64,000 bases of DNA, taken from assembly GCA_963573315.1 (NCBI GenBank), contig OY752152.1, positions 310,001 through 374,000 of the forward strand. Direction: 5' to 3'. Every line of letters starts with the position of its first letter. The stretch's first letter is position 1. Of the stretch, positions 8,115-18,968 are shown piece after piece. A program made the translations under genes and the position numbers. This DNA is from Entomortierella parvispora. Lineage: Eukaryota; Mortierellomycota; Mortierellomycetes; Mortierellales; Mortierellaceae. The notes beneath the pieces were generated by a model. That model saw only the letters and a program-made list of their open reading frames with translations, was not told where the DNA came from and ran no database searches.

Positions 8115-11100
8115 ATAGAATGGTTAAACTGACCGACAGGATTCAGAACGAAGATAAGTTTGTATAGTAAATGTCATCGGCAACAGCAGCCTAGACGGAC
8201 ATGCAGTGAGTAATTTCTGTCCTTCTCGCACTCACTGGGTGCCTTGGTATTGATTCATTGTTGTAAGTGCCCAGCAGCCTACAACAAACACCTTCCTCCG
8301 CGGATCTGTTCTAGGAGGTAGTGGATCCTCTTAAAACGACAGCCTGGCCCCCTTGAACCCAGAGAAGCGGTCATTTAAGCGGCCTTTTTTGCCATACATG
8401 TACACCAACTCCCCCCTTGACACGGGTTGGAGTAAGAGGTGATCGGAAAAGCAAATGGGGCCCCGGATGCCCGATACCTCTCCTGGACGCTGTTTAGCTG
8501 CTGAAAGTCTCTGATGCCTCCCCTTGATTCTCATGCGACCCCTCTTTCCCTTCCTTCTTTTCACCATCTCTTGGTGTCTTTGTCCCTGTTTTCCTTGGAT
8601 CTTTTTTTTTGCTCCAGATGAGGGTGAGCCCTTCTCTCTCCGTGCATTGCTGTACCTTTATTTCTTTTTTGACGACCCTCTTCAAACATATAAGAAGTAG
8701 TGATTGTAACCGATCAAAATGATTTCTGGTCAAACGGTTTTCTAGGCCGCTTTTTTTAGTTGGTGGACATTTCTTTAGTTCTCTGGCGGATTGTCTGGTG
8801 GCACATTTCTTTGACCACGCCAAAACCAAAGAAAGGGTTAACCAAGAAATTAGTTGACGAACGCCATGGTTAACCAAGATGAAAATAGGGTTTTATGGGC
8901 GTATTTTGTGGACTCAGAGCTCCAGCATGGGACAGGAGCGGCACTTCCAATTCTTTAAGTGTTGACATTTTTCAATGAGTACGAATTTATTGTATTTATA
9001 AGGAGAATGTGCATGGCTAAAGAAAATAAACTAGACGTCGTAGCCGACAAGATTAGCAGAGGCGATACACTTTGTGGCGTAATAGGAGAACACATAGTCA
9101 CTGACTGTATCCGAGGAAAGACGAGTACGCTTGTCAGCTACAGTGTCACCAGAAAGCTAAACATACGCTCCGAAGCTACAGAAGTTGCCAGCATCGCAAG
9201 GTACTTCCTTGCTAACTGAGCCATGAACGGATAATCCTTCTTGTGCTCTCTCCACCATGTAAAAGGTCAGTCTCTCTTGGTCGAGCGAAATACCTATAAT
9301 GACTTCATCTCGCGCCTCTACTGGAGCCGGAATCCGATCCTCCTCTGTCTCAAGAAAAGCAAAAATATCGTCTCGGTGGGTTGCAAGAGGGGCGGGTGCA
9401 GCTGGCTCCTGAGCGGAGGCAGGAAAGAGACGAGAGGCTCGGGCCTTCTATACCTTTTCTGGATTGGAATGGAAAGCCAGGGTAAATCGAATAGTATGAT
9501 GGGTATTCTATTAGCATTCAGCAGACGCATAGCAATTGAATGCTTGCTGTTTTGAATAGTAGGGTCAGCGTTAGTAAGATATTGTTCATCCGGCAGAAGG
9601 CGACGGGGACGGATGTCTAGAACGAAGAAAGAAAGTCATATTCATTAGAGGTCTAGGCCCGGAAAGTGTATGTATTCAGGAAACAGTGAACGAAGCGGAA
9701 GGCAAGGAAGCAGGGCTTCAAGACCATGGATGCGTCGGCATCTACAGAACAGCGAATGAGGCGGAGGATAAAGAAAATGAGAAACCCAAATGAATTCACG
9801 TTCATCCAGAATCACGAGCCAGTGAAATGAGAGAGGAACAAGCGGCAAGGAGGAAAAGGGCCTCTTGTTCTTCCAGATTCTTCAATCAGGCAGGCCTGGG
9901 CCACAGTGAGTGTCCAGTGAAATGCGAAGGGGACCTCAAGTTCATCCAGCTTAATTGAAATATGGTGCATTAGAGGGTGAGCGGAGCAGGCAAGGAGGAA
10001 GGGGACTGAAGTTCATCCAGCTTCATAAAGCGGGCAGGCCTGGGTCATAGGGAGTGTCCAGTGAACGGCGAGCGGAGAAGGTAGGGCAAAGGAGGAAAGG
10101 AAGAAGTGGCTTCAAATGCATTCAGATTCATCACGTTGGCAGGGCCTAGGTCATGAAGAATGCCTCTGAAATGCGAGCGGGCAAGGGGGGGTGGGACCTC
10201 ATGTTGGTTCAGAGTTTTAAAGCAGGACCCGGGTGATTGTGTGTGTCCAGTGAACAAGGAGTATGGGGGATGGAAGAAGAAAGAAGGCGACCGGCCAAAG
10301 TGGGAAGAGAGGAATGGAACAATGGACCCCCATTTTTTTCTTTTTTGTTGTTTTTGTTGACAACAGAGCTTTGCCACCAAAATTGACGCGATGCCTGCCC
10401 CTGATCAGTCGCTCCGGTCCTTCTCCCGTAGTCGATCCTCCTTCCGCGACCACCATCGAGCATCCTGCGAATTTCCCTATCCTCCAGGTAACCCAGCGCC
10501 CCAAGTTGGCATCCATAGGTGCTGTCTTCCTGGGTCCCTACGGCGATGAGTATGATCCTCGAAGACGATCCATGTCTCACGATATCACCTGCCATCTAGG
10601 TCGGCTGCCGACACGGAACCAACGCCAGAACCTCTTCGGCCTCGCGATGCGAGTGTCCAATGCATGGCTATAGTACCTTTTCTCCTGTGTCTCATGACTA
10701 CAAATGACTCCCTGATCTCCGTCACGTCCTTGCGCGCTTCTTGGGTATCGTTCAGCTGACAGAAGTGAAGGACCTTCTTGTCCTGAGAGGGCTTATTACC
10801 GTGAGGGTTCGCTATCAGCCTCCTCGTTGGTGAGGACTTGTTGTATCTTTTGCTGTGAGCAAGCTCTTCCTGCTTCCGGTGACGAAGGTGGTCCTATTCC
10901 TTCTGGGACTCGCGGTCGAACTGTTTTTCGATCCCCATCATCTCTACCCCTTTGATGCTCCTGCTGTCGCTGGCAACAAAAGGCTGCATTCTGCTTTCAA
11001 ACTTCTCACCCCACCAAAAAATGTTAGATACATGTAGATCGTTTCGAACGATAGCTTCCCTTTACTTCCTCACGATCTGTACTCTTTTGCAATATAATAA

Positions 11101-12454
11101 ATCTTACTACCAAATTGCCTAATAGCTGGGTCCCCAGTCTCAGGTGAAGAGGACGTTTGTTTACATCGTTTGGGTCTTCAGGCAACGTTATAGACCGCTA
11201 CTCTTTCTTATCTTATTGTGCGTGGATAATAGCGCCTTCGTAAAAGAAAAGGCCCCTGTCTTACCTATCAAGTATATTCAGGAGGTCAGTAGAAACCTCA
11301 GAGATACCGTCTTCATCTTGTTAACAATAGGGCGAAAGTCAGTGGAGGATAGAGCTGCATTATTGTCAGAGTTCTCTTCTTTGGGCAAACACTCGGGACT
11401 GCTGTTGTCATTTCATTCTTTCCTCTTGAAACAGTGGAGATGATGCGAAGCGATGAGGTAGATATAAAAGAGTGTGCTGAAGGCGGGCCATTGCCTTCAG
11501 TGAGTACACTAGGACCTTGCCTCTTTATCTGTACGCTTCTGGTTGAAAACTTGGCCAACAACCAAATGGTAAAAGAGTCAAGGGCCAATGTATATAAGAG
11601 GATACGAGAACAAAAAAGAAAGCATTGCCGAGAACAGCACGCGTTTAACAGCCATATCGTATCCTATCGTGGGCTTATACTCTCCTCTGTTTTTACGCGT
11701 CTGATCAAAAACAAAGGCCTACGCATGAAGAAGTGAACGAGGCAAGGTTTGCTATAGATGACAAGACAATGTAGCCACACTTTCGACGCGTTTTGTCTTA
11801 TCCTTTTTTTTTTTAAAAAAAAAGCAAGAATCAATGCATGCATGCAACGTAGAAAAAAACAAAATCAAAGATCATATCTGAACTCGAACCAAAGACCTCC
11901 TACTTCATGAAAGTATGCCCTCCCGTTTCCTTCGCGGGAACCTAACATTCTTTATGAGAGTTTTCATACGGCCTTTGATATGTCAGTAAACGCCACCAAT
12001 ATGATGTAGTCACGTGCCATGATACACGAACCATAGGCACTTTGGCAAGAACGGGAAAAAAGGGACCTGCCAGCTTCCCCACTCTTTGAATTCTATCCTG
12101 TTCTATCTATTGGCCTTCCACACCCATCTGCACTTGCTGCCAGTGCAAGACAACTGAGCAGAAGACAAAAAACCCTGCACATCTCTCTTCGTAGCTTGTT
12201 TAACCGACGGTTACGATTTCTTTGACTTCTTTCTTAGTAGACCAAAACTTTGGCGCAATTCACCACATGCAGGTCGTTTTCCTAACCAAAAAGTTAGCCA
12301 GTCAGGTTTAGCTGGCGAAGGACGTTTAGTGCGACCATTTTAACAGCCTAAGAAAAATTAGCCGGTTACAATCACTAATAAGAAGTGGCACACCCTCTGC
12401 TATTCAGCATCCACACATTTCCAACTTCACTTGTACTCCTTTCTAACTAACATC
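8115..12454. other. Gene-poor, repeat-rich region
   Basis: No gene is supported over about 4.3 kb. Contents: a short clean ATG frame at 9013-9219 (68 aa, no recognised family); degenerate tandem repeats at 9650-10290; open frames between 10390 and 11740 without recognisable domains that may be relics; and a 15-bp sequence in inverted orientation at 8698-8712 and 12363-12377. The frame fragments, homopolymers and lack of conserved genes fit an old transposon graveyard. Confidence 0.55.
9650..10290 (+). repeat. Degenerate tandem repeats, unit about 70-110 bp
   Basis: Roughly seven diverged units. Most contain a TTCATCCAG-like lead, a GGCAGGCCTGGGTCA-like middle, a GTGTCCAGTGAA element and a GCGAGCGG/GGCAAGGAGGAA purine tail. 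The clearest copies begin near 9800, 9870, 9940, 10011, 10118 and 10203. Confidence 0.7.
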
Positions 12455-12901
12455 ATGCACATCTCCATCCTCTCTGTGGTTGTGCTTCTCGGCTCTACCG
12501 CCTTGGCAACACCACCTCCCAATCATGCACCTGCCTGTGTTGCCGTTCCTGATATTCTCAAGTCCTGCAAAGATTTGGTATTTGGTAAAGGCGAGCCCGA
12601 GTTATCGGAGCATACGCTGACAGCCACCTGTCAGAACTGCGACGGAGCATGGAACCCAACTTCTCTCGATCTCGATAGCGTCCTTGGAAACAAATATGGT
12701 AAATTCGAATGGGGCGGAAAGGACTTCTCGGGGTCGGCATATGGACAAACTACACTCGACAGCAAAACAGGTGTACTTTCAGCTATTCTTCGTTACTCTG
12801 GAGGCGAGGACGGTAGCCCAACAAATGATGAGCAGGCCGACGTCAACCTTACAGAGAGGATCCATAATGTAAATGGGGTTTTGACATTTGTCCCTCTGTA
12901 G
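12455..12901 (+). CDS. Secreted cyanovirin-N homology (CVNH) protein
   Basis: A single-exon protein of 148 aa. I chose the ATG at 12455 because a typical signal peptide follows (hydrophobic core about residues 4-17, ending ALAT). The mature part has one CVNH domain, about residues 45-146: a TLTATCQNCDG strand, the SLDLDSVLGNKYGKFEWGG core, SGSAYGQTTLDSKTGVLSAILR, and the terminal ADVNLTERIHNVNGVLTFV. CVNH proteins are small lectins that bind mannose-type glycans; in fungi they are usually extracellular and of unclear role. A decayed paralogue lies at 7803. Neighbours are repeats and an orphan gene, so no pathway can be inferred. Confidence 0.85.
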   Translation: MHISILSVVVLLGSTALATPPPNHAPACVAVPDILKSCKDLVFGKGEPELSEHTLTATCQNCDGAWNPTSLDLDSVLGNKYGKFEWGGKDFSGSAYGQTTLDSKTGVLSAILRYSGGEDGSPTNDEQADVNLTERIHNVNGVLTFVPL

Positions 12902-13186
12902 ACTATTACAATACACTTCTATATCAATAACATTGCGAGTTCGCCATGTCAGGAAATGGCAACTGTGCGCAAAGTTCCAGTTGCCTTTTCTCATGCACTT
13001 CGCCATCATTTCAAACCTTCTTTACTATCGCTCCCACGCCCTTCTTTCTTCTGACTAGAAGCAGATACAGTACACCCACTGGCCTGCACTTTCTTACCTC
13101 CCACCCATACTCACCCGCCACTTACCACGCACACACACACGCACGAGCAAACATTGGTGCGCCACACTTCAGAGAACACACCAAAC

Positions 13187-13711
13187 ATGACGAAAGCGGC
13201 TGCAAAGAAGAATAATAAGAAGAAACACACTTCTACCATTGTCCAAGACGCGTCCGAGGAAACGAAAACAACAGAACCAATGAAAGCAAGGCAAGCAACG
13301 GAAGCAGCGGAAGCAACAGAGGCAGCAGCAGCAGAAGCAGCAGAAGACTGGGACTACGAGGAATCAGAAGAAGAGAGGGCTCGAACGACGTTTCTTTATG
13401 TCCCCGTTGAAGGCGACATTCAAGTTCTTCCGAGGTCGATAGGAACGCTCCAGCAAATTTTGCAGTGGCCATACACTGAAGGTCATGGTCTCTTGAATCA
13501 AAGACTCGTCCATGAGCCCTACAGGCTGACAGGGTTTATTAGGAGCTTCGACTTTTTCGGTCCGATCAACAAAAGATACAGCAGGATCTATGGGCAAGGA
13601 ACAGCGGAGATCCGAGGGCCAGCAGTGATTTTCAACGAGAATCACCGGCAGTCCGTGTCGCTGACCAAGGAGGACATTCCGAGGATATCCACTCAATTCT
13701 CTCAGACGTAA
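13187..13711 (+). CDS. Orphan protein with low-complexity N-terminus
   Basis: An intronless 174-aa frame. I took the ATG at 13187; the upstream extension has no ATG. The N-terminus is lysine-rich (about residues 4-13, a possible nuclear localisation signal), followed by an A/E/T-rich low-complexity stretch (about 30-60) and a DYEESEEE acidic patch. The C-terminal 110 residues look globular (TFLYVPVEGDIQVLP onward) and faintly resemble DUF3846-type small proteins, but I cannot support that assignment. No catalytic motif, signal peptide or membrane segment is seen. Base composition and a clean frame favour a real gene; the function is unknown. Confidence 0.5.
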   Translation: MTKAAAKKNNKKKHTSTIVQDASEETKTTEPMKARQATEAAEATEAAAAEAAEDWDYEESEEERARTTFLYVPVEGDIQVLPRSIGTLQQILQWPYTEGHGLLNQRLVHEPYRLTGFIRSFDFFGPINKRYSRIYGQGTAEIRGPAVIFNENHRQSVSLTKEDIPRISTQFSQT

Positions 13712-14136
13712 AATTATAAATTTTATGTCGAATTCGCTTTGTGCCACCCTCCACAATTGCAACACCAAAAACATATGGTGATTTTTTTTATCAGGGGACA
13801 ATTGAATTGGGCCAGTGAATGTTGTTGTGTTTCTCCTATACAGCTAAACTCGTACAAATGCATAAAATCATGAGAGTAAATTAGTTCACTATACGAAGGT
13901 TAGTGATAATACAGCAAATTATTGTATCTCTTTACCTGAGTCTTCGGAATAAAAAGACCCAGCACTTTTTGTAACTAATTTTTCAACAGCAAGAAAAGTG
14001 ATAGGTTTGAATGTCAGGCAAGACTCTTTCAACGACCATTGCTGTCCGAAAAAGCAGGGGCATAGAAACACATGTAAACACTTACATCGGGTAGCAACCT
14101 TCCGGGGTGCTTATATGGTTCTTGGTACGGGCGGAT
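13712..14136. other. 3' flank of the Fanzor-like gene with a repeat copy
   Basis: No open frame of note. It contains palindromic repeat copy B (13773-13821), similar to 8080-8117. On the minus strand it is the 3' flank of the PIN-Fanzor gene, the place where Fanzor guide (omega) RNAs usually lie, and it holds short hairpin-forming stretches such as ATGTAA/TTACAT near 14075-14090. No guide RNA can be called from sequence alone. Confidence 0.5.
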
Positions 14137-17100
14137 TCAGCTGGTGCGGCATTCGGGCAGGCTAGACACCCCATCTGAGATCGCATTTTCTATGTTCTCT
14201 AGAGTCTGTTCTAACATATCAAACATATCTCTAATTTTCTCCAAACGAGTGTGGACGTACTCGGCGGCTTGCAAAGCCAGTGCAGGGTCACCCGCGGGCG
14301 TATTGCCTGCGTCGGCCCCAGGAGGGCAGAACTTTGCCGGTCTCGCTCGGCCCAGTATGAACCGAAGACAGATGTGCGCGATATTCTCCGATCCAACCAC
14401 ATCCCGATCAAAGTACTGTTTGCAATTTGTACAATACTTGGATCGCCGTTCTCCATACTGCAGGAACGCGTCGCAATTTTGGCGGAGGCACTTTGCGCTG
14501 GTGTAGTACTCATCCACACCCACAACAATGTATCCAAGCCGCCTAGCCTATATCACAAGGATGTGGAAAAGAAATGTCAAGCTGATGACAACATCAGGGC
14601 CTCACAAGGACCTTTTCCCCTTGCTTCATATACTTACCCTTTGAGTGAATCGCCGCTCCAATGGCCCATGTTTAGATGGTAGGCCCGTTCGAGAATTGAA
14701 CGAGCCAAGACCAAGAGCAAACACCACCGTTGTTCCAGTACTTCCATCCGCCTTCTTGCCCGAGTAGACTCCTGCAAGCTTGAAGATTTGATCTATCGCA
14801 AGATCTATCGCCCTCTGCTGCGCTTTCTTCAGATCCCATTTTCTCTTCAGCATCCAATGGGAGTGATAAAAGTCAAATAAAACATCCTGCACCGTGCCTA
14901 CAAGGTCTGGCACTGGTGTGTTCGGCTCCATCAATCCCCCCAGAATCTGCTTGGCTGGACCATGCATGTAATGCAGGTAGTCTTGGATAGATAAGTGCTT
15001 GCGGGGCGGGATATTCGTTTCGAGCAGATGGACATGCTCCTTGATCTTTTTCTTCCTCACAGCCTCTTGGAACAGTCGGACTGGCTGATAAAGGAATGAC
15101 CGTCGGATGCGCTTGGACGCACGGTCGTTTGTTGTCCCTGATTTCTCGGCATTGAGAGTCAGGCGCGTGGCTTTCATCGAAAAAACCTCGCCTGGATCGA
15201 TACCAATGACAGTGACATCTCCTTGGGTAAGATTGCCAAAGTCAAACACGCTGGCATTGGGCAAAGTAGCTGTCCCTCCCCCAAAAGTGTATGTAGTCCC
15301 GTTGTTGAACCTGACGGGACCTGGATTCTTCGACTGTGGGACGATTCCGCCCTGGGCTCCCACCTGTTGGTCTCCAGCATCTTCCGGGATGATCTCGTCA
15401 TCATTCCCGTCATCATATTCCTCACCTTCTTCAGCACCATCGTTGTCATCCAGTGGCATCTCGTTGGGGTTGTCGTCATTGTCGTACTCGAGATATCCGT
15501 CGTTGTCGTCACCGTCGTCACCATCCCTATCATCGTCCTCATCGTCTTCATCGTCATCTTCATCGCCATCTTCATCACCTTCGGGGTCTTGACTGTCGTG
15601 GTCGTTTGGCTTTTTCTTCGCTGGCTTTGGTCGCTTGAAGTCGAGCACCGGGACATTGAGGACAAGTCCATTCGTCTTGAAACTCTGCATCAGCACCATC
15701 GTTCTTCTTGCCTTCTCTTTCGACCTATCGTTTGTTGCCGCTTCAGGCTTGTCACTCAGGAGCCGTACTTTACGGTGGTACCGTCGAGACTTGTCGGGCG
15801 TCCTGGACCTTGTCCCAGGGAGATTGGCGGAGGGACGGAACCCTGGCTCATCAATCTTATAGAGGATTTTGGATATGAACCATCCCTTCTCTTTGGTGAC
15901 ATACGCTGTTCGTTGCTGGCTGGTTGTCCGGTTTGGGCCAAAGATGCGAGTAAGGAGGTTGCTCAAAATGGGGTCATGGAGCTTGCTTCCAGGTGGTTTG
16001 GCCTCCAGAAACATCAGCAGATCATCGCTGTTCACCTGTGTGAAAGTGGCCGCTGTCTTGCCCTGAACAAAGTCAGCAAATTGACCATTGTTATGCTGAA
16101 AGAACCACGAAATGTAGTCGTTCTTGTTGGAGCGTGGCCAGACCTGATGGTCAATCTACTCGTCACAGAGAAAAGATGCCGTCAGTACATTGACACTTAT
16201 TCATAGATATTTAACACTCATTAATACGCACTTTTGCGGTCCGATAATGCACTCGGATGTTCTTGAGAACATCTCTAGCTGACGATTGTCCTCCATTTGC
16301 GTTAAAGATCTGCCATCCCCTCTCTTGGTAGCTCTTGAAAGGGCTGGGTAAGGACTGTTTGTATAGAGCAAACATTCTGGCACAAGTTTGAGCGTCTGGA
16401 CTCTTCGTCGGGAGTCTGGAACCTTTAAATAACAAGGTTATCAGGCCATTGATGATATTCTGGCCACTGGTACTGCCAACAATCTTTTCGAGAAAGTCTG
16501 CTGGCAGAGCATGAGAATCTTGTGGCTGTGGCTGGGTGACGGAAGGTGGACCAGCAGAGGATGGACCAGCAGAGGATGGACCAGCAGAGGATAGACCGGC
16601 TATGGATGGACCTGCAGAGGATGAGGCTATTTGGCGGAACTGGTCGATGCAGACTGCATAGATATCGTACAAGTCGTTTTCCAGTCTGAGTTTTGTCTTC
16701 ACACAGTCTTGAATGCGCCTGTTCACAACGATCGCCTCATGAGCAGGCAAACACTGCTCGATGTTGCCAAGTAGAGACCCTGCCGTGATAGTGACGACCC
16801 CAAACTTCTTCCTCAGTTCGCGGAGCTCTATTGTTTCTGCAGTGACGTTGGCGGGCTTTTTGTCCTTTGTGGGGTCGTCCTCTTCTTTTTGCTGATGTAT
16901 CTTTACCCGGCCCGTTCTAGTGTTAGCCTTATTCTTGCGTTTGCGTTTGCCCTTGCCCTTGCGCTTACGCTTGCCCTTGGCCTTGCCGCTGCCATGCTTT
17001 TGGCGTGGACCAGTGAGTTTTAATTGGCACTTCTCAATGTCTGCCACTTTGAGACCTGCAAGGAATGAGGCATCGGGATTGCCGTACGAATCTTTACTCC

Positions 17101-18968
17101 GAAAGATGTGCTCGTAAGGATTACGCCAACTACTGGGACCACCTTTGCGGTAACTGCAGTTGTACATTCTCAAACTATTAAACTCGACAATCAACGCGTG
17201 GATTAGTCTTGTGCATCGAGCCCTTGCTGTTTTCTTGCACTCATAAATCAAACACTTACGTCTGTACTGGCACTGGCCTTATAGGAACCGTTCTGCTCCT
17301 CCTCATCTGCTGGATATATCGAGTGTACAAATTCTGGAACAGTTGAGGCTCGTCGATATTAATAGGTGCCTGTGGGTGATCTTGGTCGTTCTCTGCTTCT
17401 ACCTCGGCGACCTGTTCGGGGGTAAGATCCTCGTACTCGTGTTTTTTCCGACAAAACGTGGTAATCTTGGCATGGCCGCCCCCAGCCAGGGTTGTGCAGA
17501 GAAAAGCAAAAGCCCTAATGGATAGCTCATATCGACCCGGTGAAACACTTCGCCCGTCGTTTAGACACCGTGTTACCACATTGCAGTAACGGCTCAGATA
17601 TCCACGTGGAGTCATTTTCCGCCATTCGTCGTCATCAATCTTTGGCAACGTTGAGTCCTCCGAGGAAACTTTTCGCTTTCGGGTTGATCTTTTTGCAGGT
17701 GATGCTGAAGAGCTGGAGGAAAAAGTCGTCGCCATTGGACCTACAGCTTTGACCACCTTGAATTTGCTGTGTGCGGGCTCTCCTGGCGATTCGGTTGGAG
17801 AGTGACGTCTCTTGCCTGTCGTTTTAGCTTTGCCTTTGCCTTTGCCTTTGCCTTTGACAGCTGCCTTCTCGACTCCTGCCTGTTTAGCGGCTGCCTTCTT
17901 GGCGGCCTCAGCCTTCGCCTTTTTCTCGGCAGCCTTCTTTTTCCGCTCTTCCGCCTGCCTTGCTTCACGCGCCCTAACGACCACCGGGTCAAAGTCCCGG
18001 ATGATGTTTCGGTTTCTCTTGATTCCGAAGCCGGGAAAGTTAGTCGAGTAGTCGTTCTTGCAGACAATGGCCAAAGCTGTGAGCTGGTCGTCTTCGGAAA
18101 ACTCCAATACTTTCTTGACCATCTCCTTTCTGTATCGCAGAAAGAAAGAACCTTTGGGGTTAGGCCGGAAGACAGTTTGTACCTCTGAGTACATGATCAA
18201 GTCAGAGTCTTTTGTCACGACGACAGTTTCATCTCTGAGTTCATCACCCTGACTGGCTGGGACTTGTAGAGCTCCGTCAGATACGAAGCAAGCGGACGCA
18301 ATGCAAGTGTCTGCCTCAGTGGCACACACACAGACCCTGGTGAGTCGATTGGAAACTTGAGGTAAACCATCAAATGTAGACACGGTAGAGCTGCTAGAGG
18401 AAGTCAACTGTGCTTGGCTGCACTCCTTAATGCCTTCGACAAATGCTCGCTTCTGAGCATCACTCAGGCGATGGGCCTTGCGAAGGTCTCGGTAGATTTT
18501 GTCAGGAAGGCCCTTGGGGATCCAACGAGATCCATCAAATTTCTTCTTGAGAACGTCGAGGTTAGCGCCAGCGCGCTTTCGTGCTTGTTGCCGCGCATTT
18601 GCTCGGCGAAGGTGCTCTTTCTCCTTGGTGTAGCCGTCCGCGCCATCCAAGTGGAACGTGATGGACTGGCATCGTGGGAAGAGGGCCCAGGTGTCGGCAA
18701 AGATTTTTTTTGCCAAAGCTTTGATCTCTTGATGGGCTGGAACCGCTGCGGCTGCAACAACCAGCCCGCCTTGGTCTCCCGCCCCAAGGCCACCAGACAG
18801 AGAGGAGTCGGGGATATAGTGCAGGCTTTTTTTATCAACTGTGGCATTGATAAAATCATTGTAGTTGCAAGCCATCACATCGTAATGCAGATTTTTGATG
18901 GTGATGGCTTTTGGATCCACATGAACGCCTGCGGAATTGATCAAGGGCCACAATCCTGCAATGCCCAT
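14137..18968 (-). CDS. XPG/FEN1-type nuclease fused to a Fanzor (TnpB-like) nuclease
   Basis: Predicted exons on the minus strand: 18968-17260, 17174-16232, 16155-14638 and 14547-14137. Introns are 85, 76 and 90 bp, with donors GTAAGT, GTGCGT and GTAAGT; phases (2, 0, 0) agree throughout, giving 1,526 aa. Residues 1-310 are an XPG/FEN1 nuclease domain: MGIAGLW start, acidic residues at D30, D108, E218, D220, D244, D246 and D296 in the expected N- and I-region motifs. A basic, disordered linker rich in KGK and AGPSS repeats follows, then a D/E-rich stretch (about 1070-1140). The Fanzor part has RuvC-I GIDPG (D1204), the relocated glutamate in VDEYYTS (E1403), a zinc ribbon (C1410, C1415, C1429, C1432) and RuvC-III DRDVVGSENI (D1439). 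Fanzors are RNA-guided DNA nucleases carried by transposons. Two separate genes cannot be excluded. Confidence 0.75.
16547..16621 (-). repeat. 15-bp coding minisatellite inside the PIN-Fanzor gene
   Basis: About five 15-bp units encode repeats of the type AGPSS in the linker between the two nuclease domains. In-frame repeat length suggests a flexible spacer that can change length without frameshift. Confidence 0.7.

Noticed and set aside
11878-11945. tRNA-Met-like sequence on the minus strand (B-box GGTTCGAGTTC, CAT in a 7-nt loop)
   Set aside because: No matching 5' acceptor strand or D-arm could be found, so it is at most a tRNA-derived relic.
15223-16206. 327-aa plus-strand open frame rich in Val/Ile
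   Set aside because: Antisense of the D/E-rich and RuvC part of the Fanzor exon; hydrophobicity is produced by the complementary acidic codons.
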